In this document: positions 30,395 through 38,819 of the stretch, piece by piece | Position numbering within the stretch: the first letter of the stretch is position 1 | Layout of the letters: each line of letters begins with the position of its first letter | Source of the DNA: an uncultured Blautia sp. | GTDB taxonomy: Bacteria > Bacillota > Clostridia > Lachnospirales > Lachnospiraceae | DNA: 64,000 bases | Direction of reading: 5' to 3' | NCBI GenBank assembly: GCA_900539525.1 | Contig: UQCM01000010.1 | Coordinates: 1-64,000, forward strand | Program-made: the position numbers and the translations under genes | The notes under the pieces: generated by a model | Databases searched by the model: none | Told to the model about the DNA's origin: nothing | What the model saw: the letters and a program-made list of their open reading frames with translations, nothing else

Positions 30395-30643
30395 GAGAAA
30401 GAGTAGTAAGCTTATCACGAAGTCACAGAGAGCTGCCGTTGGTGGGAGGTAGTACGGAATGATTTGCTGAATGGACTTTCGAGGGCAGCCCGAAATCAGA
30501 GAGAGTAGGCGTTGTCGGGAACCGAACCCGTTATCAATCAGGAGTGTATGAAAGTACATGCAGAGAGGACAGAATGTCAATTTGAGTGGTACCGCGGATA
30601 TTGTATATATAGCCGTCTCAAGCAGATGCTTGGGGCGGCTTTT
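30395..30643 (+). promoter_or_regulatory. T-box riboswitch, tryptophan specifier
   Basis: All T-box landmarks are present in order: AGTAGTAA and CAGAGAG in stem I, TTGGTGGGAGG in its distal part, the specifier context CTGAA-TGG-A (TGG at 30472-30474), AGTAGG at 30504, CCCGTTA at 30527, the T-box GAGTGGTACCGCGG at 30584-30597, and a terminator stem GCCGTCTCAAGC / GCTTGGGGCGGC (30612-30639) followed by TTTT. The UGG specifier predicts sensing of uncharged tRNA-Trp: low tryptophan would switch on the transporter downstream. Specifier assignment is by position and context, not by folding software. Confidence 0.88.
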
Positions 30644-30680
30644 CCATGTGCTGCTCACCATCACATGATCAGAGGAGGAA

Positions 30681-31700
30681 ATGAAAATGAAGAAAAAAGT
30701 ATTAACAGTGATTCTTACAGCAGCGCTTGGTGCATCGCTTATGACGGGATGTGGAAGCAAGACAGCAGGCACAGAGGCGGAAAAGGGCTATACGATTGGT
30801 ATTTCGCAGTTTGCGGAACACGGTTCCCTGGATAACTGCAGGGAGGGATTTCTGGATGGTCTTGCAGAAGCAGGTATAAAAGAAGGAGAGAATCTTACGG
30901 TCGTATTCGAAAATGCACAGGCAGATACAGGTACGGCAGGAACCATTGCAGACAGCTTTGTCTCGAAAAAGGTGGATCTGGTGTGTGCCATCGCCACACC
31001 AAGCGCTATGAGTGCATATAATAGCTGCATGGATACGGAGATTCCGGTCATCTATACAGCAGTTTCTGATCCGGTCGGAGCAGGACTGGCAAGTGATGAC
31101 GGTACAAGTGTTGGGAATATTACAGGTACTTCAGATTCTCTTCCGGTAAAGGAACAGCTGGAAATGATCCGGACGATGATGCCGGATGCAAAGAAGATCG
31201 GTATTTTGTATACGACAAGTGAGGCAAATTCGATCAGTACGATTGCCACCTACAAAGAGCTGGCAGGTGACATGGGATTTGAAATCGTTGAGACGGGAAT
31301 CAATACGATTGCAGACGTGGAAATGGCAGCAAAGGATATGGTGACAAAGGTAGACTGTCTTACAAATCTGACAGATAATACCGTCGTATCTGCACTTCAG
31401 ACTGTTCTGGCAGCGGCAAATGATCAGGGAATCCCGGTGTTCGGTTCCGAGATAGAGCAGGTAAAAAGCGGATGTCTGGCTTCTATGGGGATTGACTATG
31501 TAGCGCTGGGAAAACAGACTGGAGCAATGGCGGCGAAAGTGTTAAAAGGGGAGGCAGCAGCATCTGATCTTGCATATGAGACATGTCAGGGAGCAAATCT
31601 CTATGTAAATACAGCAGTGGCAGACAAACTGAACTTTGCGTTGGATCAGGATTTCCTTTCAGGGGCAGAAGAAATCTTCGATGAAATTGCAGCAGAATAA
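30681..31700 (+). CDS. trpX: ABC transporter substrate-binding lipoprotein (TrpX-type, PF04392)
   Basis: This is the 339-residue binding protein of the TrpXYZ family. It has a lipoprotein signal with lipobox LMTGC (C24) and a PF04392 domain from GYTIGISQFAEHGSLDNCREGF. Landmarks are VFENAQADTGTA, CAIATPSAMSAYN, PVIYTAVSDPVGAGLA and FGSEIEQVKSGCLASMGIDY. RegPrecise-type comparative work links this family to tryptophan through T-box(Trp) leaders, and the leader here agrees. AGAGGAGG lies upstream of the ATG. The permease gene follows after 12 bases. Confidence 0.9.
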   Translation: MKMKKKVLTVILTAALGASLMTGCGSKTAGTEAEKGYTIGISQFAEHGSLDNCREGFLDGLAEAGIKEGENLTVVFENAQADTGTAGTIADSFVSKKVDLVCAIATPSAMSAYNSCMDTEIPVIYTAVSDPVGAGLASDDGTSVGNITGTSDSLPVKEQLEMIRTMMPDAKKIGILYTTSEANSISTIATYKELAGDMGFEIVETGINTIADVEMAAKDMVTKVDCLTNLTDNTVVSALQTVLAAANDQGIPVFGSEIEQVKSGCLASMGIDYVALGKQTGAMAAKVLKGEAAASDLAYETCQGANLYVNTAVADKLNFALDQDFLSGAEEIFDEIAAE

Positions 31701-31712
31701 ACGGAGGAAGTC

Positions 31713-32597
31713 ATGGTTTTATTGCAGAGTGTGCTGGAACAGGGCATGATTTATGCCATAATGGCACTGGGCGTTTATATTACATATAAAATACTGGATT
31801 TTCCGGATCTGACTGTGGATGGCAGTTTCCCTATGGGAGCTGCTGTCACAGCTGTGATGATCAGCAATGGCTGTAACCCGCTTTTGACATTACCGGTCAG
31901 CTTTCTGCTGGGAGCATTTACAGGTATGCTGACAGGGCTGATCCATGTGAAATTAAAAGTACGTGATCTTCTGTCAGGAATCATTATGATGACAGCACTT
32001 TATACGGTAAATCTGCGGATTGCCGGAAGAGCAAATCTTCCGATCTACAATAAGGTTACGATTTTTGAAAATGATTTTGTCAATGGTGTTTTCAGAGGTG
32101 GACTTTCCTCATTTAAAACAATCATCATTATTTTTATCATTACCATGGTCAGCAAATATATTCTGGACTGGTATCTGAGTACGAAATCAGGGATGCTTCT
32201 GCGTGCTGTGGGGGATAATGACAGAATCATCACATCTCTGAGCGTAGATAAGGGGCTGGTAAAAATCGTCGGTCTGGCGATCGCCAACGGACTTGTAACG
32301 CTGAGCGGCTGTATCTTTGCCCAGCAGCAGCGTTATTTTGACATTTCTATGGGAACCGGTACAGTCGTGATCGGACTGGCCAGTGTGATTATCGGAACCA
32401 GCCTTTTCAAAAAAGTGACAGTACTGAGGGTGACATCAAGTGTTGTTATTGGTTCTGTACTGTACAAAGGCTGCGTTGCGCTTGCCATCAGCCTGGGATT
32501 CGAATCAACAGATCTCAAAATGATTACGGCAGTTCTGTTCCTGGTGATTCTGGTTCTGGGAATGGAGCGGAAAAGGAAGGTAAAGGTCGATGCTTGA
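31713..32597 (+). CDS. trpY: ABC transporter permease (TrpY-type)
   Basis: This is a 294-residue polytopic permease of the branched-chain-type fold, with about eight to nine membrane segments. The N-terminus reads EQGMIYAIMALGVYITYKILDFPDLTVDGSFPMGA, characteristic of this orphan permease family. The cytoplasmic loop SGMLLRAVGDNDRIITSLSVDKG probably docks the ATPase. It overlaps the ATPase gene by 8 bases. Under the Trp T-box it is predicted to carry tryptophan or a precursor. Confidence 0.9.
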   Translation: MVLLQSVLEQGMIYAIMALGVYITYKILDFPDLTVDGSFPMGAAVTAVMISNGCNPLLTLPVSFLLGAFTGMLTGLIHVKLKVRDLLSGIIMMTALYTVNLRIAGRANLPIYNKVTIFENDFVNGVFRGGLSSFKTIIIIFIITMVSKYILDWYLSTKSGMLLRAVGDNDRIITSLSVDKGLVKIVGLAIANGLVTLSGCIFAQQQRYFDISMGTGTVVIGLASVIIGTSLFKKVTVLRVTSSVVIGSVLYKGCVALAISLGFESTDLKMITAVLFLVILVLGMERKRKVKVDA

Positions 32598-33363
32598 ATT
32601 AAAACATATCCATAAGTATTATAATCCGGGTACGGTCAATGAAATGTGCCTGTTTCACGACTTCAATTTTCAGGTCGAGGATGGTGAGTTTGTTTCCGTG
32701 ATTGGAAGCAACGGTTCCGGAAAGACATCTATGCTGAACATTATTTGCGGGAGTATTGATGTGGATTCCGGACAGATCATGATGAATCAGAAGGACATCA
32801 CAAACCTAAGTGAGTACAAAAGGCTGTCCGGCATAGGGAGAGTGTTCCAGGATCCGGCAGTCGGGACCTGTCCTTCCATGACGATCATGGAAAATATGGC
32901 ATTGGCAGACAATAAAGGAAAGCCATATAATCTGGGACGCTGTGTTAACCGGAAACGCAGAGAGGCTTATCGTGAGATGCTCAGGCCGCTGAGTCTGGGG
33001 CTGGAGGATAAGATGGATGTGAAGGTCGGTTCCCTGTCGGGAGGACAGCGACAGGCAATGGCACTTCTGATGTCAACAATGACACCGATCGAATTCCTGA
33101 TTCTGGATGAACATACCGCAGCCCTGGATCCAAAGACAGCAGAAATCAATATGAAGTTAACGGATCAGATCGTAAGGCAAAAGAAGCTGACCTCCATTAT
33201 GGTGACGCATAATCTGCGGTACGCTCTTGAATACGGAAATCGTATCATCATGATGCATCAGGGAAATATCATCCTGGATAAAAAGGGGAAAGAAAAAGAA
33301 GCTTTGAAAGTGGATGAAGTGCTGAATCTGTTTAATGAGATCAGTATCGAGTGCGGGAATTGA
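32590..33363 (+). CDS. trpZ: ABC transporter ATP-binding protein (TrpZ-type)
   Basis: This 257-residue ATPase has Walker A GSNGSGKTS, signature SLSGGQRQAMALL and Walker B FLILDEHTAALDP. The common DEPT is DEHT here, which is usual in this subfamily. The H-loop is MVTHNLRYALEYG. It is the last gene of the T-box operon. A stem CAGCAGT / ACTGCTG followed by AATTTTG at 33408-33456 may terminate the transcript. Confidence 0.92.
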   Translation: MLELKHIHKYYNPGTVNEMCLFHDFNFQVEDGEFVSVIGSNGSGKTSMLNIICGSIDVDSGQIMMNQKDITNLSEYKRLSGIGRVFQDPAVGTCPSMTIMENMALADNKGKPYNLGRCVNRKRREAYREMLRPLSLGLEDKMDVKVGSLSGGQRQAMALLMSTMTPIEFLILDEHTAALDPKTAEINMKLTDQIVRQKKLTSIMVTHNLRYALEYGNRIIMMHQGNIILDKKGKEKEALKVDEVLNLFNEISIECGN

Positions 33364-33407
33364 TCGAATTTTTCCGCGCTTTGCACTTTTGGCATCACCA
33401 ATACTAC

Positions 33408-33456
33408 AGCAGTCAGGACTGTCAGAACAGGCAGCTCTTAACTGCTGAATTTTGTT
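33408..33456 (+). terminator. Possible terminator after trpZ
   Basis: CAGCAGT and ACTGCTG pair over a structured loop and are followed by AATTTTG. The T-run is short. Confidence 0.4.
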
Positions 33457-33459
33457 ATA

Positions 33460-33512
33460 CAGGAAAATCCTCACAGAGGTGATTTTGCGAATGGACTCTG
33501 AATACTTACACC
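33460..33512. repeat. Palindromic repeat family D, right half
   Basis: CTCACAGAGGTGATTTTGCG followed by AATGGACTCTGAATACTTAC matches the right half of the copies at 36303-36372 and 50392-50474. Confidence 0.55.
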
Positions 33513-33549
33513 GCGTATTTAGAAGATGTCGAATTTGTCATTTTTATAG

Positions 33550-33578
33550 TTGACGCAAGAATGAGAAAGTGATAAGAT
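33550..33578 (+). promoter_or_regulatory. Promoter ahead of nrdG
   Basis: TTGACG and TAAGAT are 17 bases apart. The start codon of nrdG is 310 bases further on, with a repeat element between. Confidence 0.6.
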
Positions 33579-33587
33579 AGAAACCGT

Positions 33588-33636
33588 CACTACCATATGG
33601 TGTGGCACTTACGGAAGAAGACACTAAATATAGTAA
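33588..33636 (+). promoter_or_regulatory. Tandem NrdR-box-like operators
   Basis: ACACTAAATATAGTAA (33621-33636) agrees with the NrdR box core (acaCwAtATaTwGtgt). A second, less regular palindrome CACTACCATATGGTGTG (33588-33604) is centred about 32 bases upstream, three helical turns, the normal spacing of NrdR box pairs. Both are just downstream of the -10 box. NrdR represses ribonucleotide reductase genes, which fits the nrdG gene here. Confidence 0.6.
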
Positions 33637-33671
33637 GACAGTTACATGAACTGCTGACAAAGAGACAGTAA

Positions 33672-33865
33672 AATATGAGTTGCCCGACAAATGAGCCTTA
33701 CGTCGATTTTTTCGTGCTTCGCACTCTCAAAATCGACGTAAACATTCGCAATCCGCTCATTTTTCTTCGAAAAATGGCTACTTGCTCATGTTTTGCGGGA
33801 CCCATAGACATAAAAATACATGCAAGCATGTATTTTATGTCCATTTGTCCCTTGGCTCATAATAT
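33672..33865. mobile_element. Repeat family C, full-length copy
   Basis: This 190-base element starts ATGAGTTGCCCGACAAATGA and ends ATTTGTCCCTTGGCTCAT, imperfect terminal inverted repeats. Inside, ACGTCGATTTT...AAAATCGACGT and ACATGCAAGCATGT form hairpins. Related pieces lie at 27499, 45481 and 46783. It separates nrdG from its promoter and so lies in the 5' leader. Confidence 0.72.
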
Positions 33866-33891
33866 TGGGAAGACGGAAAGGACAGACACGG

Positions 33892-34383
33892 ATGAGATAT
33901 CATAATATTACGAAGGACGATATGCTGAACGGGGATGGGCTTCGTGTTGTGCTCTGGGTAGCAGGCTGCAGTCACTGCTGCAGGGATTGTCATAATCCAA
34001 TCACTTGGGATCCTAACGGCGGATTACCATTTGGTCAGGAGGCAAAGAACGAGATTTTTACAGAACTGGAGAAGAGTTATATTTCGGGATTGACGCTCAG
34101 TGGCGGAGATCCGTTGTACTATGGCAACCGAATGGATGTTTCGGAGCTGGTCAAAGAAGTGCGGAGCAGATTTCCGAAGAAGACGATATGGCTCTATACA
34201 GGAGGAACCTGGGAGAGCGAGAAAAGACACGAACTGGTGAAATATCTGGATGTTATGGTAGACGGTGAATATGAGCGGGATAAGAGGGATACACAGCTTA
34301 AATGGAGAGGCAGTTCCAATCAGAGGGTGATTGATGTACAGAAGTCTCTTGAAAGTGGAAAGGTTGTACTTTATTGTGACTAG
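33892..34383 (+). CDS. nrdG: Anaerobic ribonucleotide reductase-activating protein
   Basis: NrdG is the radical-SAM enzyme that makes the glycyl radical on NrdD. The 163-residue protein has the Fe-S motif GCSHCCRDCHN (C-x3-C-x2-C), the SAM-binding GGDP (TLSGGDPLYYGNR) and IWLYTGGTWE. ATG 33892 starts MRYHNITKDDMLNGDGLR as in the family; the longer frame to 33820 is encoded by repeat C and is rejected. No nrdD gene is adjacent, unlike the usual nrdDG pair. A dUTPase gene follows after 9 bases, so the operon serves dNTP supply. Confidence 0.93.
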   Translation: MRYHNITKDDMLNGDGLRVVLWVAGCSHCCRDCHNPITWDPNGGLPFGQEAKNEIFTELEKSYISGLTLSGGDPLYYGNRMDVSELVKEVRSRFPKKTIWLYTGGTWESEKRHELVKYLDVMVDGEYERDKRDTQLKWRGSSNQRVIDVQKSLESGKVVLYCD

Positions 34384-34392
34384 GAGGAAAGA

Positions 34393-34908
34393 ATGAAGAG
34401 AATTGCAAAGTTTCACAAGGTAAGCTTCGGACAGTTTTGTGAGGGGTGGCGCGGAGAATTTCCGGACAGTACGGAAGCGGAAATGAAAAAGATCTATGAA
34501 GGAATCCATCTCCCCAGGCGTGCGACAGCAGGCTCAGCGGGCTATGATTTCTTTGCTCCGGTCAGTTTTTCGCTGATGCCGGGAGAGACGATCAAGATTC
34601 CGACAGGTATCCGTGTGGAAATGGAAGAAGGATGGGTGCTGAAATGTTATCCCAGAAGCGGTCTGGGATTTAAGTTTCGCCTTCAGCTCAATAACACTGT
34701 GGGGATTATTGACAGCGATTATTTTTATTCAGATAACGAAGGACATATTTTTGCAAAGCTTACCAATGATACGAATGAGAATAAAATTCTCTGTGTGGAA
34801 GGAGGCACAGGCTTTATGCAGGGGATTTTTGTAGAGTATGGAATCACCGTGGATGATGATGTGTCAGAAGTACGGAACGGTGGTCTGGGAAGTACGACAA
34901 AAGGATAA
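34393..34908 (+). CDS. dut: dUTPase-like deoxyuridine triphosphate nucleotidohydrolase
   Basis: This 171-residue protein of the trimeric dUTPase family removes dUTP and gives dUMP for thymidylate synthesis. Motif 1 is AGSAGYDFFA, motif 2 PRSGLGFKF, motif 3 NNTVGIIDSDYFYS, and motif 5 NGGLGSTTKG at the C-terminus. An N-terminal extension (KFHKVSFGQFCEGW...) precedes the fold. The Gly-rich motif 5 lacks the usual Arg-Gly-x-x-Gly-Phe arrangement, so substrate range (dUTP or dCTP) is not certain. It is next to nrdG, consistent with dNTP metabolism. Confidence 0.85.
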   Translation: MKRIAKFHKVSFGQFCEGWRGEFPDSTEAEMKKIYEGIHLPRRATAGSAGYDFFAPVSFSLMPGETIKIPTGIRVEMEEGWVLKCYPRSGLGFKFRLQLNNTVGIIDSDYFYSDNEGHIFAKLTNDTNENKILCVEGGTGFMQGIFVEYGITVDDDVSEVRNGGLGSTTKG

Positions 34909-34936
34909 GGAGTAATAAGTGAATAGTAAGATCCAG

Positions 34937-34969
34937 CTCCCTGAGAGATGAAAATCTCAGGGAGTTTTT
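34937..34969 (+). terminator. Terminator of the nrdG-dut operon
   Basis: CTCCCTGAGAG pairs with ATCTCAGGGAG and is followed by five T. Confidence 0.85.
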
Positions 34970-34970
34970 C

Positions 34971-34999
34971 TCGACAAATTCTGAGGTGAATGTTACAAT
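34971..34999 (+). promoter_or_regulatory. Promoter of the NlpC/P60 gene
   Basis: TCGACA and TACAAT are 17 bases apart, beginning right after the preceding terminator. The leader is about 80 bases. Confidence 0.55.
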
Positions 35000-35087
35000 G
35001 ATGAAAATGTGGTAACTGTTCATATGCACTGTGCGGCCTTGTTGTCGGTCATGGGAGGGACAGAAACGAAAACGGAGGATTTTTCAG

Positions 35088-36302
35088 ATGAAGAAAAAGG
35101 TGGCAAAGAAGAGCGTTTTTTTGATTTTATTGTTTCTTATGGTCTTGTGTACAGGGCAGACCGTATTTGCAGCAGGAAAAAAACGGGTAAAGACACCGGT
35201 AAACCTGCAGGCAGATTATGATAAGAATTTTATCTGTTTAAAATGGAAAAAGGTTCCAAACGCAAAGGGGTATGTGGTCTATCGGTACAGCAGTGTGGCA
35301 CGCCAGTATATCCGTGTGAAATCTACGAAAACAAACTATTTGATGATGACGGGTCTTCCCACAGGTACGCTGTACCGTTTTAAAGTGAGGGCATTTCGAA
35401 GGATCAGTGGAAAAACCTGTTACAGTGGATACAGCAAGAGGCTTCAGCTCAGAACGAAAAAGGAACCGACCAGGAACGTTTCGACGATAAAGAAATATCT
35501 GCAGTCAGCCATACAACCGATCGGAAAGGCAATCTATGTCTGGGGCGGAGGCTGGAGTACGGATGGACTGGGCGGAAGCACAGAGGCGCGTAGTATTGGG
35601 GTAAGTAAAAACTGGACGGATTTTTTTAATGCCCAGACGAAAGATTACAATTTCTATGATACCCAGTACCAGCGTCATGACGGTCTTGACTGTTCTGGGT
35701 ATGTGGGATGGACCATTTACAACATTATGAATAAAAAGAGCGGGAATAATGGATATGTCATGTCTGCGAAGGATATGGCAAAGAATTATGCCTCGCGCGG
35801 ATGGGGAACCTATAAAAAGCGTTCACAGATCACAGATTATAAGCCGGGAGATATCATGAGCAGTGCATGTAAGGACTGCGGTCACGTATGGATCGTGATC
35901 GGCCAGTGTGAGGATGGAAGCGTTGTGGTGCTTCATTCTTCCAGTAATCCCGGTGTTCAGCTTTCGGGAACTGTGGCACCTGACGGAAGAATCAAAAGTC
36001 AGGCAGTAGATCTGGCAAAGAAGTATATGGAACAGTATTTTCCAGAATGGAGTGCAAAGTTTAAGACGAAGATCCGGGATGAGAAATACTTAAGTCATTT
36101 CGGACAGATGCGCTGGGATACCAGCGGCAGATCGATTATGACAGATCCGGATGGATATCAGAATATGAATGCGGAAGAGGTACTTGCAGATTTATTCGGA
36201 CCATTGAAGGAAGAAGAGCTCACACCACCGACGGAGCCGGAATCAGAGCCGTCAACAGAGCCATCGACAGAAACTTCGGCAGAGTCGTCGACGGAGCTGT
36301 AA
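35088..36302 (+). CDS. Secreted FN3 and NlpC/P60 domain cell-wall hydrolase-like protein
   Basis: This 404-residue exported protein has a signal peptide (basic MKKKVAKKS, hydrophobic core, cleavage near VFAAG). A fibronectin type III domain follows at about 36-125 (TPVNLQADYDKNFICLKWKK). The NlpC/P60 cysteine peptidase region follows: catalytic Cys in GLDCSGYVGW and His in CGHVWIVIG. The spacing between is longer than in minimal NlpC/P60 domains. The C-terminus is a Thr/Pro/Glu/Ser-rich tail (PTEPESEPSTEPSTE), probably a wall-spanning or disordered tether. ATG 35088 has GGAGG 9 bases upstream. Likely a peptidoglycan amidase or endopeptidase. Confidence 0.85.
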   Translation: MKKKVAKKSVFLILLFLMVLCTGQTVFAAGKKRVKTPVNLQADYDKNFICLKWKKVPNAKGYVVYRYSSVARQYIRVKSTKTNYLMMTGLPTGTLYRFKVRAFRRISGKTCYSGYSKRLQLRTKKEPTRNVSTIKKYLQSAIQPIGKAIYVWGGGWSTDGLGGSTEARSIGVSKNWTDFFNAQTKDYNFYDTQYQRHDGLDCSGYVGWTIYNIMNKKSGNNGYVMSAKDMAKNYASRGWGTYKKRSQITDYKPGDIMSSACKDCGHVWIVIGQCEDGSVVVLHSSSNPGVQLSGTVAPDGRIKSQAVDLAKKYMEQYFPEWSAKFKTKIRDEKYLSHFGQMRWDTSGRSIMTDPDGYQNMNAEEVLADLFGPLKEEELTPPTEPESEPSTEPSTETSAESSTEL

Positions 36303-36372
36303 ATAGAGCCCTGCATGAGCAAAAGGAAAGCCTCGCAGAGGCGATTTTGCGAATGGACTCTGAATAGTTACA
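36303..36372. repeat. Palindromic repeat family D, copy
   Basis: GAGCCCTGCATGAGCAAAAGG then AGCCTCGCAGAGGCGATTTTGCG and AATGGACTCTGAATAGTTAC. The core GCCTCGCAGAGGC is a hairpin. It begins at the stop codon of the NlpC/P60 gene. Confidence 0.65.
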
Positions 36373-36387
36373 ATTATTTACATAATG

Positions 36388-36421
36388 AAAAATCCCGTAG
36401 AATACAATTTCCACGGGATTT
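36388..36421. terminator. Bidirectional terminator between the NlpC/P60 and nhaC genes
   Basis: AAAAATCCCGT pairs with ACGGGATTTT between two convergent genes. A second hairpin CAAGTACGCC-AA-GGCGTACTTG follows at 36462-36484 beside the nhaC stop codon. Confidence 0.7.
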
Positions 36422-36489
36422 TATCTTGAATGTCATGCAAAGCATGACGCGCACCTCGCATCAAGTACGCCAAGGCGTACTTGAATAAG

Positions 36490-38115
36490 CTAAGCTCTAC
36501 TTCCGCCCTTCTTTTTCATGATAAAAAGAATTGCAAGAATCAGTATGCATCCAACCGGAAGAGCAACCAGAGACAGAACAGATGGAAGAAGTCCTGCAAC
36601 CAGGTAGCACACAAAGGATACAGCCGCAACGGTCAGTGCATAAGGAAGCTGTGTAGAGACATGGTTCACATGATTACACTGGGCACCGGCGGAAGCCATG
36701 ATCGTCGTATCGGAGATCGGTGAGCAGTGGTCGCCACATACAGCACCTGCCATACATGCAGAGATGGAGATGATCAGCAGATGGCTGTCAGTATTCGCAA
36801 ATACGGCAACAACGATCGGAATCAGGATACCGAAGGTTCCCCAGGAGGTTCCGCTGGCGAATGCCAGACCGCATCCTACTAAAAAGATGATCGCCGGCAG
36901 GAAGCCCATCAGACCTTTTGCAGCATGCTGCATCGAAACTTCAACAAAGGTAGCAGCTCCAAGGCTGTCTGTCATAGCCTTTAAGGTCCAGGCAAAGGTC
37001 AGAATCAGGATTGCCGGAACCATGGATTTAAAACCGTCCGGGAGACATGCCATGCAGTCTTTGAAGGTCATGACACGGCGTACCAGATAGAGGATAATCG
37101 TAATCATCAGACCAAAGAAGCTGCCAAGTACCAGACCAACGGATGCGTCACTGTTTGAAAATGCTGTGATGAAATCGGTTCCGCTGAAGAAACCACCGGT
37201 GTAAAGCATACCGGCAACACAGCAGGTAATCAGGCAGAGAATGGGGATCAGAAGATCGATTACTTTTCCTTTACTGTTTACAGTGTCTGAGTTCACATTT
37301 TCATATGGACGGTCAGGGGTTGTATAGATATCACCCTTCAGCACGGCATTTTCCTCGTGCTTTTTCATAGGACCAAAGTCTACATTCATGAAAGCGATCG
37401 CCAGCATCATGAATATGGTAAGCAATGCGTAGAAATTGTACGGAATTGCATGAATGAACAGAGAAAGTCCATCCTCACCTTCCACAAATCCTGTAACAGC
37501 TGCAGCCCAGGATGAAATCGGTGCAATGATACACACAGGAGCTGCCGTCGCATCGATGAGATAGGCCAGCTTTGCACGTGAGATATTATGTTTATCAGTC
37601 ACGGGACGCATAACACTTCCTACCGTCAGGCAGTTAAAATAATCATCGATGAAAATCAGAACACCAAGAGCAACGGTGGCCAGCTGAGCACCAACACGTG
37701 TCTTGATTCTTTCGCTCGCCCATTTTCCAAAGGCGGCAGATCCACCTGCCTGGTTCATCAGAGACACCATGCACCCAAGGATTACCAGGAAAATCAGGAT
37801 GCCGACATTCCAGCTGTCAGACAGAACACTGATAAATCCATCGTTAAACATATGAGTTACGGTTCCTTCAAAGGAGAATCCGGAATAAAACAGTGCTCCG
37901 ATGAGAACTCCCACGAACAGAGAACTGTAAACCTCCTTTGTGATCAGGGAAAGCACGATAGCCACGATGGGCGGTACAAGTGCCCAGAAGGTAGCATACA
38001 TAGCCGGTGTATCGGCAGCCTCGCCCTCAGATGCCAGGACCGGAAAAGCCCAGGCAGCGACCAGCACCAGTAGAACAAATACGGATGCGGTAAGTTTGCG
38101 TTTTGAAGTGTGCAT
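36490..38115 (-). CDS. nhaC: NhaC family Na+/H+ antiporter
   Basis: This 541-residue polytopic membrane protein of the NhaC superfamily (PF03553) has about 12 membrane segments. Recognisable blocks are IFIDDYFNCLTVGSVMRPVTDKHNISRAKLAYLIDATAAP, ASGTSWGTFGILIPI and GDHCSPISDTTIMASAGAQCNHVNHVSTQLPYA. The N-terminus (MHTSKRKLTASVFVLLVLVAAWAFPVLAS) looks like a cleavable signal. ATG 38115 follows GAGAGG; the frame to 38163 is not preferred. Family members exchange sodium for protons, and some move organic acids or amino acids, so the cargo is open. Confidence 0.9.
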   Translation of the reverse strand: MHTSKRKLTASVFVLLVLVAAWAFPVLASEGEAADTPAMYATFWALVPPIVAIVLSLITKEVYSSLFVGVLIGALFYSGFSFEGTVTHMFNDGFISVLSDSWNVGILIFLVILGCMVSLMNQAGGSAAFGKWASERIKTRVGAQLATVALGVLIFIDDYFNCLTVGSVMRPVTDKHNISRAKLAYLIDATAAPVCIIAPISSWAAAVTGFVEGEDGLSLFIHAIPYNFYALLTIFMMLAIAFMNVDFGPMKKHEENAVLKGDIYTTPDRPYENVNSDTVNSKGKVIDLLIPILCLITCCVAGMLYTGGFFSGTDFITAFSNSDASVGLVLGSFFGLMITIILYLVRRVMTFKDCMACLPDGFKSMVPAILILTFAWTLKAMTDSLGAATFVEVSMQHAAKGLMGFLPAIIFLVGCGLAFASGTSWGTFGILIPIVVAVFANTDSHLLIISISACMAGAVCGDHCSPISDTTIMASAGAQCNHVNHVSTQLPYALTVAAVSFVCYLVAGLLPSVLSLVALPVGCILILAILFIMKKKGGSRA

Positions 38116-38205
38116 AAAGAAAACCTCTCTTTCCTTTTTCTGACAGAATGATTTTCCTGTCATTCTGCGGCCGCCTGAATGATTTGGCGGTCCAGTATAC
38201 GAAAC

Positions 38206-38234
38206 ATTTTATCACGCTACAGAGGAAAAGGCAA
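38206..38234 (-). promoter_or_regulatory. Promoter of nhaC
   Basis: On the minus strand TTGCCT and TAAAAT are 17 bases apart, about 90 bases before the start codon. AGAATGA and TCATTCT in the leader can pair. Confidence 0.6.
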
Positions 38235-38269
38235 GAAAAAGGGAGACAATTGTGAATAAAGGAGAATTT

Positions 38270-38315
38270 AAAAGAAGCGCCGGAGATGACTTTGGATCGC
38301 TCCCCGGCGCTTCTT
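38270..38315 (-). terminator. Terminator of the cotJABC-sod operon
   Basis: On the minus strand AAGAAGCGCCGG pairs with CCGGCGCTTCTTTT, directly at the stop codon of the SOD gene. Confidence 0.8.
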
Positions 38316-38819
38316 TCATGCTGCACTCATGTTTTCTTTGATTTCTCCGCATGCGATTTTCATTCCGGCATTTCCAGAAGGCTGTGTTTGAAAGTCATCC
38401 GGCATATTATGAATCACCAGTGTTTTTCCAACAACCTCTTCCGGTTGAAACCGCTCCGTATAAAAAGCGGAAAACGCATAGCCATGGTTTCCGAATAGTG
38501 GGGGCAGATCACCGGCATGCTCAGGATGTCTGCACCCGGCGGGATTAAAATGCTCTCCGGTATCCGCAAAGGGATCTTCTTTTGTACCTGTACAGCTATC
38601 ACCTTCATGAATATGAAATCCGAAGATACGCCGCGAACAGATTTCGTCGGAATAAGGAAGTCCGCTCACTTCCACAAGCATCAGCGTTCCTCCCCAGATT
38701 GTATACAGGTAGGCAGCACCTGACAGGTTCTGATTCTGACTGCTCCCATAAAGAAAAGCATAAGCCTCAGGCGGGCATGATGAGAGCAGCTGAATGACTC
38801 TGGCTAATTCTTTTCTCAT
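38316..38819 (-). CDS. Copper/zinc superoxide dismutase family protein
   Basis: This 167-residue protein carries the SOD_Cu fold. The copper ligands are present (H69 and H71 in GFHIHEGDSC, H90 in HFNP, H137 in VIHNMP). So are likely zinc ligands H98, H101 and D104. The usual catalytic Arg of GNAGSRLACG is K154 here (GNAGMKIACG), which may slow turnover. There is no signal peptide. Its ATG overlaps the stop codon of the manganese catalase gene (ATGA), so it belongs to the spore-coat operon. A Cu/Zn SOD in an anaerobe's coat operon suggests oxidant protection of spores. Confidence 0.88.
   Translation of the reverse strand: MRKELARVIQLLSSCPPEAYAFLYGSSQNQNLSGAAYLYTIWGGTLMLVEVSGLPYSDEICSRRIFGFHIHEGDSCTGTKEDPFADTGEHFNPAGCRHPEHAGDLPPLFGNHGYAFSAFYTERFQPEEVVGKTLVIHNMPDDFQTQPSGNAGMKIACGEIKENMSAA

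Noticed and set aside
33820..33891. 24-residue N-terminal extension of NrdG
   Set aside because: Encoded by the end of repeat C; the family start is MRYHNI at 33892.
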